Of a stretch of 64,000 bases of DNA, positions 41,983 through 49,785 are shown piece after piece (position 1 is the first letter of the stretch; each line of letters starts with the position of its first letter). The position numbers and the translations under genes were made by a program. This stretch comes from Saliniramus sp050485405 (lineage in GTDB: Bacteria; Pseudomonadota; Alphaproteobacteria; Rhizobiales; Beijerinckiaceae), in assembly GCA_050485405.1 (NCBI GenBank), contig JBJHBI010000005.1, positions 30,182 to 94,181 on the forward strand, read 5' to 3'. The notes under the pieces were generated by a model. That model was not told the origin of the DNA. It searched no databases and worked only from the letters and a program-made list of their open reading frames with translations.

Positions 41983-43511
41983 CGGACATGCTCGACGCCC
42001 CGACCCGCGAGCCCGCCCTGCGGCTCGCCGGTATCGTCAAGACCTTCCCCGGTGTGCGCGCGCTCGACGGCGTCGATTTCGAAGTCTTGCCGGGCGAGGT
42101 CCATGCCCTGCTCGGTGAGAACGGTGCGGGGAAATCCACCCTGATGAAGGTGCTCGCGGGCATGTACCAGCCCGATGGCGGCAAGATCTTCATCGCGGGG
42201 CGCGAGGTGCGGATGGCGACGCCGCTCGAGGCCAAGCAGCAGGGTGTCGTCCTGATCCACCAGGAACTGAGCCTCGTGCCGGAAATGTCGGCGGCGGAGA
42301 ACATCTATCTCGGCGAATTGCCGCGCAAGCCCCTCGGGCGGGTCGACTGGAAGACGCTTCATGCGCGCTCGAACGCGATTCTGGAGCGGCTGCGCTGCGG
42401 GTTTCGCAGCGATGCGACAGTGGCGCATCTCTCGATCGCCAACCAGCAGATGGTCGAGATCGCCCGCGCGCTCACCGTCGATGCCCGGGTGGTCGTCTTC
42501 GACGAGCCCACCGCCTCGCTCACCGATGCGGAGAAGGTGGTGCTGTTCGACATCATCAACGATCTCAAGGCGCAGGGCGTGGGCATCGTCTATATCTCGC
42601 ACCGGATGGACGAGATCTTCACGCTGTCGGACCGGATCACCGTGCTGCGCGACGGCCAGTATCGCGGCACGCTCGACACGGCGCAAACCGACGAGGACGA
42701 AGTGACGCGCCTGATGATCGGGCGCAGCCTCGACCTGTCGCGCGAGGTCGCGGTCACGAAACCCGGAGAGATCGTCCTCGAGACGCGCGGTCTGTGCTGT
42801 GCGACGCATTTCGAGAACGTCTCATTCAGCGTGCGCGCGGGGGAAGTCGTCGGGTTCTACGGCCTCGTCGGGGCCGGGCGTACGGCGATCGCCGAGGCGC
42901 TGTTCGGCCTGCGCGGATGCGATGCCGGCGCCGTTCTGATCGATGGCGAGGAGGTCACGATCGGCTCTCCCGAGCAGGCCATCGCGCTCGGCATTTCGCT
43001 GGTCCCGGAAAACCGCAAGGAGCAGGGGCTGGTGCTCCAGATGAGCTGCCGCGACAACATCACCCTGCCGCAGATCCAGGACCTCACCGCCGGCCCCTTC
43101 GTCGCCTCGGGCGCCGAAATCGCAATCTTCGACCAGTATCGCGACCGGCTTGCGATCAAGACCCCGAGCTGGCGTCAGCCGGTGGGCGTCCTGTCGGGGG
43201 GCAATCAGCAGAAGATCGTCATCGGCAAATGGCTGTCCATGCAGCCGCGCGTCCTGATAGTGGACGAGCCGACGCGCGGGATCGATGTGGGATCGAAGGC
43301 CGAAATCCACGGCCTGCTGCGCGAACTCGCCGCCCAGGGCTACGCGGTGATCGTGATCAGCTCGGAAATGCCGGAGATCCTGCGTGTCTCGGACCGGATC
43401 ATCGCGATGTATCACGGGCGCATCACGCGGGAATTCACCGCCGAAGAGGTCACCGAGGACGCGCTCGTCCAGGCGATTTCCGGGCTCACTGTGGAAGCGA
43501 CCACCGGCTGA
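41979..43511 (+). CDS. Sugar ABC transporter ATPase, two-domain (RbsA/XylG family)
   Basis: A 510-residue duplicated ATPase. I take GTG 41979 (GTGA overlap with the permease stop, GGAGGG eight bases upstream) over ATG 41988. The first domain has Walker A GENGAGKST, signature-like LSIANQQMVEIARAL and Walker B VVVFDEPTASL. The second has the degenerate Walker A GLVGAGRTA typical of this group, signature LSGGNQQKIVIGKWL and Walker B VLIVDEPTRGIDVG. It energises the two permeases. It is the last gene of the operon. Confidence 0.94.
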   Translation: MTDMLDAPTREPALRLAGIVKTFPGVRALDGVDFEVLPGEVHALLGENGAGKSTLMKVLAGMYQPDGGKIFIAGREVRMATPLEAKQQGVVLIHQELSLVPEMSAAENIYLGELPRKPLGRVDWKTLHARSNAILERLRCGFRSDATVAHLSIANQQMVEIARALTVDARVVVFDEPTASLTDAEKVVLFDIINDLKAQGVGIVYISHRMDEIFTLSDRITVLRDGQYRGTLDTAQTDEDEVTRLMIGRSLDLSREVAVTKPGEIVLETRGLCCATHFENVSFSVRAGEVVGFYGLVGAGRTAIAEALFGLRGCDAGAVLIDGEEVTIGSPEQAIALGISLVPENRKEQGLVLQMSCRDNITLPQIQDLTAGPFVASGAEIAIFDQYRDRLAIKTPSWRQPVGVLSGGNQQKIVIGKWLSMQPRVLIVDEPTRGIDVGSKAEIHGLLRELAAQGYAVIVISSEMPEILRVSDRIIAMYHGRITREFTAEEVTEDALVQAISGLTVEATTG

Positions 43512-43795
43512 GGCCGATACGGCGCAATGCGATGCGATGGGGCATGCTGCTCGGGCTTGTCCGTGGATCGGTCCGCGTCATGGTTGTGGGATCCGGTCGA
43601 TTGCGATGATCGCGCACGGCCGTCAATGCCGGCAAGGATTGTATTTTCTCAAGGCTTATTCCGGCCGACAGGGCTGAGTTGAAGTTTTATCTGCTTGAAA
43701 ACGCTGAATATTGAAGCTTGGCAAAAGATTATCTCCGGAACCTTATCGATCAGGAGCCGTTGGGTTTCAAATCTCATCGATACCGGAGAAAGAAA

Positions 43796-43870
43796 ATGCC
43801 TATCATCCTGTGGTTACTTGGTGTCCCGCTCTCTATCGTTCTGCTTTTGATGCTTCTCGGCATGATCTGA
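43796..43870 (+). CDS. 24-residue membrane microprotein
   Basis: An ATG with GGAGAAAG eight bases upstream opens a 24-codon frame ending in TGA: MPIILWLLGVPLSIVLLLML followed by LGMI. The product is one uninterrupted hydrophobic helix with a central Gly-Val-Pro and no charge, the look of short conserved inner-membrane proteins that gene callers omit. Its surroundings have no other gene from 43512 to 44391. Strong ribosome site and complete helix support expression. Function unknown. Confidence 0.6.
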   Translation: MPIILWLLGVPLSIVLLLMLLGMI

Positions 43871-44391
43871 CGAGCCAGCGCGAAATCGCTCCCGATGATG
43901 TTGGTGTTGCGCTTCAATTGAATGGTTCGCGCATCATTCCCTGGTCAGGCGGCATTACCGTGAAGTAATCACCTGTCGGCGGCTTTGCTTGCGGCAAACT
44001 CGCCGGAAAGCATGAGCTTCCGGAAGGTTTGGTTATGCGAGCCTGACGGCGTGTTCCCTCGGCGCATGCCGATTTCGAGCATATCGCGATCTGTTTTATC
44101 GGTTTTGACGCAACCGTGCCGCATGCCTCATGCCCTGCGGCTCCACAGACGCCATGGATACCGGCATTCTCTTGAGTGCCGGTATCCATGCTGCGGCTCG
44201 GGGTCTCGCCACCGCACTGATCGTCGAGCCAACCCGTAGCGCATCCCTGCATGCGCCGGATCGGTGATTTCTCACCGAATCGTACTTGCATCCCGGATGC
44301 ACCCCGCACAACCTGTCCCTCCCGTCTCCTTTCGAAAAGGCCGCACCGTACGGGGCGTCGCCTCGTCGATGACGATCCTTGCGAGAGACAC
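43871..44391. other. Intergenic region with a palindromic element
   Basis: No gene is supported in these 520 bases. The only clear structure is the perfect inverted repeat at 44154-44189. The upstream half is moderately A+T-rich and may hold the promoter of a neighbour. Confidence 0.45.
44154..44189. repeat. Perfect inverted repeat (REP-like hairpin)
   Basis: ATGGATACCGGCA (44154-44166) pairs perfectly with TGCCGGTATCCAT (44177-44189) around a 10-base loop TTCTCTTGAG. There is no T-run after it, so it is less likely a terminator than a repetitive extragenic palindrome. Confidence 0.6.
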
Positions 44392-45264
44392 ATGTCCGAA
44401 TTTCCGGTCGCCCCGGTCCCCCTCGAATCACGCCACCTTCCGGGTGCCTTGAAGCTGTCGCAGGAGGTGGCCTGGCCCTACAGGCTGGAGGATTGGCGGT
44501 TTGCACTCGCGACCGGCGAGGGGCTCGTGATCGAGCGGGCGGGTGCCGTCATCGGCACTGCCATGTGGTGGAAATACGGAGAGCGTTTCGCCACGACGGG
44601 CATGATCATCGTTACGCCCGCCATGCAGGGCGCTGGTTACGGTGCGCGTCTGTTCGACGGCGTTCTCGCGGCGACGCGCGGCTACGACGTACTCGTCCAC
44701 GCGACGCCCGAAGGGCTTTCGCTCTATCAGCGGCGCGGCTTCACGGCTTTCGGGGAGGTGGTCCAGCACCGGGGTGTGCCGCGTCTCGCCGCGACCGCGC
44801 AGGCCCATGAGAACGTGCGCCCGGCGATACCGGCGGATCTCGACGCGATCACGGCGCTCGACGAGGAGGCCTCGGGCATGCCCCGGTCTGCGCTGATCGC
44901 GGCCCTCGCGAATGTCGGCGACGTGCGCGTCGTCACGAAGGCAGGCCGCGTGACCGGCTACGCGATCGCGCGCGAATTCGGGCTTGGCTACGTCATCGGG
45001 CCCGTCGTCAGCGAAACGACCGAGGATGCGCGGCGCCTCATCGAGGCGCACCTGCCGGCGCTCGCGGGCCGGATCGTGCGTATCGACATCGATGCGCAAG
45101 ACGGGGATGCCCAAGGCGGCGATGCCCAAGGCGGCTTGGGTGATTGGCTCACCGGCCTCGGCCTCGAACCCCACAGCCAGGTCACCGCCATGGTGCTGGG
45201 CCGGCGTCCCGCCCGCGATGGGAGGGCGAGCCTGTTTGCTCTGGCGAACCAGTCCATGGGCTGA
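44392..45264 (+). CDS. GNAT-family N-acetyltransferase, two-domain
   Basis: A 290-residue protein, ATG 44392 with only a weak GAGAG upstream. The N-terminal half is a GNAT fold: GMIIVTPAMQGAGYGARLFDG is the acetyl-CoA-binding motif A, and LYQRRGFTAFGE the following strand and helix. The C-terminal half (residues about 140-290) repeats the fold in divergent form with YVIGPVVSETTEDARRLI. Tandem GNAT proteins of this kind acetylate small amines or amino acids. A short in-frame tandem duplication gives DAQGGDAQGG near residue 240. The gene stands alone, just before the cobalamin riboswitch. Confidence 0.85.
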   Translation: MSEFPVAPVPLESRHLPGALKLSQEVAWPYRLEDWRFALATGEGLVIERAGAVIGTAMWWKYGERFATTGMIIVTPAMQGAGYGARLFDGVLAATRGYDVLVHATPEGLSLYQRRGFTAFGEVVQHRGVPRLAATAQAHENVRPAIPADLDAITALDEEASGMPRSALIAALANVGDVRVVTKAGRVTGYAIAREFGLGYVIGPVVSETTEDARRLIEAHLPALAGRIVRIDIDAQDGDAQGGDAQGGLGDWLTGLGLEPHSQVTAMVLGRRPARDGRASLFALANQSMG

Positions 45265-45316
45265 CGCCCTCGGATGCGGGATTGACAAATTGCCGCACAT
45301 GGCCGACCACCGTCGC

Positions 45317-45508
45317 CGAACGGTTCCCATCTCGGGATGAAAAGGGAACCCGGTGCCGTGGCCGCGAGGCGCGAATTCCGGGACTGCCCCCGCAACTGTG
45401 AGCGACCGTTCCGATCCATTCGCCGTCGCCGGCGAAGCCACTGCGTCGAGAGATGCGGGAAGGCGGTATCGGAACTTTGGGCGCGAGTCAGGAGACCTGC
45501 CGTTCCGG
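45317..45508 (+). promoter_or_regulatory. Cobalamin (B12) riboswitch
   Basis: The conserved landmarks occur in order: AAAAGGGAACCCGGTG near 45340, then GGGACTGCCCCCGCAACTGT (the B12 box region, 45380-45399), GGGAAGGC near 45457 and GAGTCAGGAGACCTGCC at 45485-45501. Stems such as CGGTTCCC/GGGAAC at the start can be drawn. It lies 67 bases before the binding-protein gene at 45575. High cobalamin would therefore repress the downstream transporter. Confidence 0.95.
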
Positions 45509-45574
45509 TATCGCGAAGACGCGGAACCGACACCCTCACATCCACCGGACGGGGTGTCCGGCAAAGGAGTTCAG

Positions 45575-46618
45575 ATGTATCAGACGTCCAGGCGCACGCG
45601 CCGCGGCCACGGCGTGTTCGCGCTGTGCCTGCTGGCCCTCTCCATCGGCGAAGCCCGCGCAGAAGCCACGCAATTCCCGATCGAAATCACCAATTGCCAG
45701 CGCTCCCTCGTTTTCGACGGCGCTCCGCAGCGGATCGTCTCGATCGGGCAGGGTACGACCGAAATCATGCTCTCGCTCGGCCTCGCCGATCGTATCGTCG
45801 GGACCGGGATCTGGCTCGCGCCGTTGCCGGAGGCGCTGGAGGAAGCGGGGCGTGCCCTGCCGCGCCTCGCCGACAACTCCCCGGGATTCGAGGCGGTTCT
45901 GAATACCCGCCCGGATTTCGTCGCGGCCCAGTGGATCAACGACATCGCCCCTGAACAGGCGCGGGTGGGAACATTCGCGCAGTTTGCGGATTTCGGCATC
46001 ACCACCTACGTGTCGCCCGCCGAATGCGCCAAGAGCGATTTCAGCGCAGCGAGTGGCGACGGGGCCCGCTCGCAGGCCTGGAGCGTCGATCTCCTGAATC
46101 AGGAAATCGCGGAGCTCGCCGCCATATTCGACGTCAAGGCCGCCGGCGAGGCGCTGATCGCGGAAAACGCCTCGCGGATCGAAGCCGCCTCGGTCCATGC
46201 CCGCACGCTCGAGGCGCAGGACCTCTCAGTGCTCTACTGGTTCTCCTCGCCCGAGCTCGACGGTGAGGCCTATGTGGCGGGGCGCTACGGCGCGCCGGCC
46301 TGGATTTCCGAGGTCGTGGGCGTGCGCAACGTCATCACGTCGGATCAGGAATGGCCGCTGGTGGGCTGGGAAACGATCGCGGGGCTCGATCCGGACGTGA
46401 TCGTCCTCGGCGCCATGGATCGCCGCAGGCTGCCGGCCGACGACATCGCCGCAAAGCGCGCCTTCCTCGAGAGCGACCCGGTCGCGAGCCGCCTGAGCGC
46501 CGTGCGCAACGGGCATCTGATCGAGATGTCGGCACATGCGATGAATCCAACCCTGCGCGCGGTGGACGGTGTCGAGATCCTCGCGGACGGATTGCATGAG
46601 CTGGGGCTGACCCGGTGA
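45575..46618 (+). CDS. btuF: Cobalamin/corrinoid ABC transporter binding protein (BtuF-like)
   Basis: A 347-residue class III binding protein, ATG behind AAAGGAG. The signal peptide ends near ARA-EAT. The PBP-type features include RIVSIGQGTTEIMLSLGLADRIVGTG, ALNTRPDFVAAQW-like VLNTRPDFVAAQWIND and GLDPDVIVLGAMD, with the family's single connecting helix. Several groups of this class carry siderophores or heme, and this subgroup has also been described as an F420-0 transporter. The riboswitch directly upstream makes a corrinoid or cobalt-related ligand most likely. Confidence 0.8.
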   Translation: MYQTSRRTRRGHGVFALCLLALSIGEARAEATQFPIEITNCQRSLVFDGAPQRIVSIGQGTTEIMLSLGLADRIVGTGIWLAPLPEALEEAGRALPRLADNSPGFEAVLNTRPDFVAAQWINDIAPEQARVGTFAQFADFGITTYVSPAECAKSDFSAASGDGARSQAWSVDLLNQEIAELAAIFDVKAAGEALIAENASRIEAASVHARTLEAQDLSVLYWFSSPELDGEAYVAGRYGAPAWISEVVGVRNVITSDQEWPLVGWETIAGLDPDVIVLGAMDRRRLPADDIAAKRAFLESDPVASRLSAVRNGHLIEMSAHAMNPTLRAVDGVEILADGLHELGLTR

Positions 46619-47664
46619 TCGGCGCAGCACGCGCGACACGGGGAACGGGTCGTGTGGTTGGGCTGGGCACCTTTCTCCTGATCGGTGCCACGGCCCTCCT
46701 GGCTGCTGTCACCATCGGGATCATGTTCGGCGAAATCGCGGTGACGCCGCGCGAGGTGGCCAGAACCTTCGCCAACCGAATCTTCGGCTTCGACCTGGCC
46801 GTGGATCCGATCCACGAGGGAATCATCTGGCATTACCGCGCGAGCCGGGCTGCGGTCGCCGTCTGTGCGGGCGCCTCGCTCGCCGTCTGCGGCGTGGTTC
46901 TCCAGGCGCTCCTGCGCAACCCGCTGGCGGAACCCTATCTCCTCGGCATCTCGGCGGGTGCCTCGACGGGGGCGGTGACCGTGATCGTCCTCGCGCTCGG
47001 AGCGGGCGCGCTGACGGTCTCGATCGGCGCCTTCGCAGGTGCCGCCATGGCCTTCGCCTTCGTCGCGATCCTCGCCTTCGGTGCGGGCGGGGGAACCGAC
47101 CGGATCATTCTGGCAGGGATTGCCGGGTCGCAATTGTTCAATGCGGCGACCTCCTTCATCGTCACCTCCTCGGCGACGGCGGAGCAGACGCGCGGGATCA
47201 TGTTCTGGCTTCTGGGGAGCCTCGGCGGGGTCCGCTGGCCGGATGCCGGGCTCGCCTTTCCCGTGCTGCTGCTCGCGCTCGCCTATTGCCTCTACCGGGC
47301 GCGCGCACTCGATGCTTTCGCATTCGGCGAGGATGCGGCAGCCTCGCTCGGCGTCGACGTCACGCGCGTGCGGATCGAACTGTTCGCGCTGACGGCGATG
47401 CTGACGGCGACGGTGGTGAGCATCATCGGGGCGGTCGGTTTCGTCGGGCTCGTCATTCCGCATGCGATGCGGTTTCTCGTGGGACCCTCCCACGGGCGCC
47501 TCATACTCGCCTCGGCACTCGCCGGCGGCGTCTTCATGGCCGTGGCCGACGTGCTCTCCCGCCTGGTGCTTCCCGGACAGGTCCTGCCGATCGGGGTGAT
47601 CACCGCGTTGTTCGGCGCGCCTGCCTTCGCGATCATCCTGTGGCGCTCGCGGAGGGCGGCATGA
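46615..47664 (+). CDS. btuC: FecCD/BtuC-type ABC permease
   Basis: A 349-residue permease with around ten membrane helices. It starts at GTG 46615 inside a GTGA overlap with the binding-protein stop. Family segments are YRASRAAVAVCAGASLAVCGVVLQALLRNPLAEPYLLGISAG and, towards the end, IGFVGLVIPHAMR-like GAVGFVGLVIPHAMRFLVG followed by ADVLSRLVLPGQVLPIGVITALFGAPAF. It forms the dimeric channel for corrinoid import. Its stop overlaps the ATPase start as ATGA, so the three genes form one translational unit. Confidence 0.9.
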   Translation: MIGAARATRGTGRVVGLGTFLLIGATALLAAVTIGIMFGEIAVTPREVARTFANRIFGFDLAVDPIHEGIIWHYRASRAAVAVCAGASLAVCGVVLQALLRNPLAEPYLLGISAGASTGAVTVIVLALGAGALTVSIGAFAGAAMAFAFVAILAFGAGGGTDRIILAGIAGSQLFNAATSFIVTSSATAEQTRGIMFWLLGSLGGVRWPDAGLAFPVLLLALAYCLYRARALDAFAFGEDAAASLGVDVTRVRIELFALTAMLTATVVSIIGAVGFVGLVIPHAMRFLVGPSHGRLILASALAGGVFMAVADVLSRLVLPGQVLPIGVITALFGAPAFAIILWRSRRAA

Positions 47665-48413
47665 CGCTCAGTGCCGAGAACGTCTCCTGGACGGCAGGCG
47701 GCGTCCCGATCGTGCGCGGCGTGAGCCTCGATCTGCCGGAGAAGGGTGTGCTGGGCCTCGTCGGTCCCAACGGCTCGGGAAAATCCAGCCTGCTGCGCCT
47801 TCTCGCGGGATTGCGTCGCGGGACCGGCGGCGCGGTCTATGTGGACGGGCGCGACATCACGCGGATCCGCCGCTCCGAGATCGCGAGGCGTCTCGCGCTC
47901 GTCGAACAGCAGGCGACGACCGAGGTCGCGCTGAGCGCGCGTGAGGTGGTCGCGCTGGGGCGTGTGCCGCAGCGCGGCGCCTGGGGCGGCTGGACGGAGC
48001 GCGACGAGGCCGCAATTCTCTCGGCGCTGGAGCGCACCGGCATGACGCAGCGCGCGGGCCAGCCCTGGTCCACGCTCTCCGGCGGCGAGCGACAGCGCAT
48101 CCAGATCGCCCGCGCGCTGGCGCAGGAGCCGCGCGAACTTCTGCTCGACGAGCCGACCAACCACCTCGATATCCGCCATCAGCTCGATCTGATGCGGCTT
48201 CTGCCCAGCCTCGGAACGCGAATCGTCGTCGCTCTGCACGATCTCAACCAGGCGGCGGCCTTCTGCAGCGAGATCGCGGTGCTGCATGAGGGCCGGCTCG
48301 TTGCCCAGGGCGCCCCGGGGCGGGTACTGGACGCATCGTTGATACGCGAGGTCTTCGCGGTGGAGGCGAAGGTCACGCGCGGTCCCGAGGGCACGCGCAT
48401 TGCATTCTTCTGA
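47661..48413 (+). CDS. btuD: ABC transporter ATPase (BtuD/FecE-like)
   Basis: A 250-residue ATPase with Walker A GPNGSGKSS, signature LSGGERQRIQIARAL, Walker B LLLDEPTNHLDI and switch His in ALHDLNQA. It starts within an ATGA overlap with the permease gene. It completes the riboswitch-controlled import system. Confidence 0.92.
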   Translation: MTLSAENVSWTAGGVPIVRGVSLDLPEKGVLGLVGPNGSGKSSLLRLLAGLRRGTGGAVYVDGRDITRIRRSEIARRLALVEQQATTEVALSAREVVALGRVPQRGAWGGWTERDEAAILSALERTGMTQRAGQPWSTLSGGERQRIQIARALAQEPRELLLDEPTNHLDIRHQLDLMRLLPSLGTRIVVALHDLNQAAAFCSEIAVLHEGRLVAQGAPGRVLDASLIREVFAVEAKVTRGPEGTRIAFF

Positions 48414-48519
48414 CCGACGTTCCAACCGATCCGCCGCCGGTGCGGAGATCTCCTCGCCAATGCAGAATGTTCACATCGGCGTGATTGACGGCGTGCTGCC
48501 CCGTGGCTATCGCTATCGC

Positions 48520-48915
48520 ATGAAGACCGGATTCCGAGCCATGGTTCGCGTACAGATAGCGCTTTTCGCGCTGGCGATCGCATTGCTCGGTTTCGGCCAC
48601 CATCACCATGAAGCGCCTGAACGCGACCCGGATCTCGTCGCCTATCTCGAACTCGGCGGATCGCTCGATGATCTGTGCCTGACCGAGATGACGGCGCAGG
48701 CCGATGGCGAGGCGCCGGACGGGACCGGCGGGCGGGTTCTCGACTGCCCGGCCTGCATGCTCGCGGGTGCCTTCGCTCTCCCGGATGGCGCCGCGACGGC
48801 CCTGATCATCGGCTACGATACGCTCGTGGTCCCGCTCCCGCTCGTTCCGGGACGGGTCGCGCTGTTCGTGCCGCCCGCGCCACCGGCGCGCGGCCCACCT
48901 CTTTCCATCGTCTGA
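48520..48915 (+). CDS. DUF2946-like protein with CxxC motif
   Basis: A 131-residue protein starting at ATG 48520 (48541 is an alternative). A hydrophobic N-terminal segment (VRIQIALFALAIALLGFG-like) is followed by HHHHE. A CPAC motif lies mid-protein (VLDCPACMLAGAF), and the end is Pro-rich with APPARGPPLS, as in DUF2946 proteins. These are found beside copper and TonB-transport genes. The His cluster and CxxC suggest metal binding in the periplasm. It stands between the corrinoid transporter and copper genes. Confidence 0.65.
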   Translation: MKTGFRAMVRVQIALFALAIALLGFGHHHHEAPERDPDLVAYLELGGSLDDLCLTEMTAQADGEAPDGTGGRVLDCPACMLAGAFALPDGAATALIIGYDTLVVPLPLVPGRVALFVPPAPPARGPPLSIV

Positions 48916-49123
48916 TCACGAGCCGGACCGTCTTCGCGGTTCGAACCCGTGCGCGCCCGCAAGGCGCGTGTGGGTAAGCGAATGCGTGTGAGCATTCGTC
49001 CGGCATGTCGCGCACCATGCGCGCAGCCATAGCAGGCCTCGGTCGACGCCGTCTCCGGCACCGAGGCGCATGCAGCCTGTTCCCGATCAACCAAGATCCC
49101 TCGCAAATCAGGATGGAAAACCA

Positions 49124-49723
49124 ATGAAATACGTCGCTCATAGTCTCGGCACACTGGCACTTCTCGCCGGCACCTTCGCCATGCAGGGGGCCGCTCATGC
49201 GCATGCGACCTTCGAGAACCGGGAAGTCGTGCAAAACAGCACCGTGCGCATGGTCACGCGTATCCCGCACGGATGCGCGGGTGAGCCGACCCTGCGTGTC
49301 CGGATCGCGATTCCCGACGGAGTCGTCGGGGTCAGGCCGATGCCGAAGGCCGGTTGGGAACTGACGACCGTGACCGGGCCGCTGTCGCAGCCCTTCACCA
49401 GCCATGGCCGGGAGATTACCGAGGGCGTGCAGGAAATCATCTGGGAAGGTGAATTGCTCGACGAGCATTATGACGAGTTCATCTTCCGCGCGCAGTTCAC
49501 CGATCAGCTTCCCGCGAACGAGATGCTCTTCATCCCGGTGGTTCAGGAATGTGCGAGCGCGAGCGAGCGCTGGATCGAGATCCCGACCGGCGACCAGACC
49601 CGCAGCGATCTGCGCTATCCGGCTCCCGGTGTGATGGTCCTGCCCGCCGATGGCCATGGCCATTCGCATGGTCATTCCCACGGCGATCAGGACGACGAAG
49701 CCAACGGCCATTCCCACGATTGA
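49124..49723 (+). CDS. YcnI/DUF1775-family copper-binding protein
   Basis: A 199-residue secreted protein, ATG 49124 behind AGGATGG. The signal peptide cuts at AHA-HAT, leaving an N-terminal histidine, which in YcnI proteins completes a copper site with Glu and Trp further along (AGWELTTVTG and EIIWEGELLDEHYDEF). The fold is a beta-sandwich. The C-terminus has a histidine-rich tail, with repeated GHSH, that could bind further metal. It is followed 62 bases later by a CopC-CopD fusion, so a copper-handling role is likely. Confidence 0.85.
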   Translation: MKYVAHSLGTLALLAGTFAMQGAAHAHATFENREVVQNSTVRMVTRIPHGCAGEPTLRVRIAIPDGVVGVRPMPKAGWELTTVTGPLSQPFTSHGREITEGVQEIIWEGELLDEHYDEFIFRAQFTDQLPANEMLFIPVVQECASASERWIEIPTGDQTRSDLRYPAPGVMVLPADGHGHSHGHSHGDQDDEANGHSHD

Positions 49724-49785
49724 GAAGAGAGCGGCGGCGGAGAGCGATCTCCGCCGCCCATCGAGGCCAAATACGGGGTAAGAGG

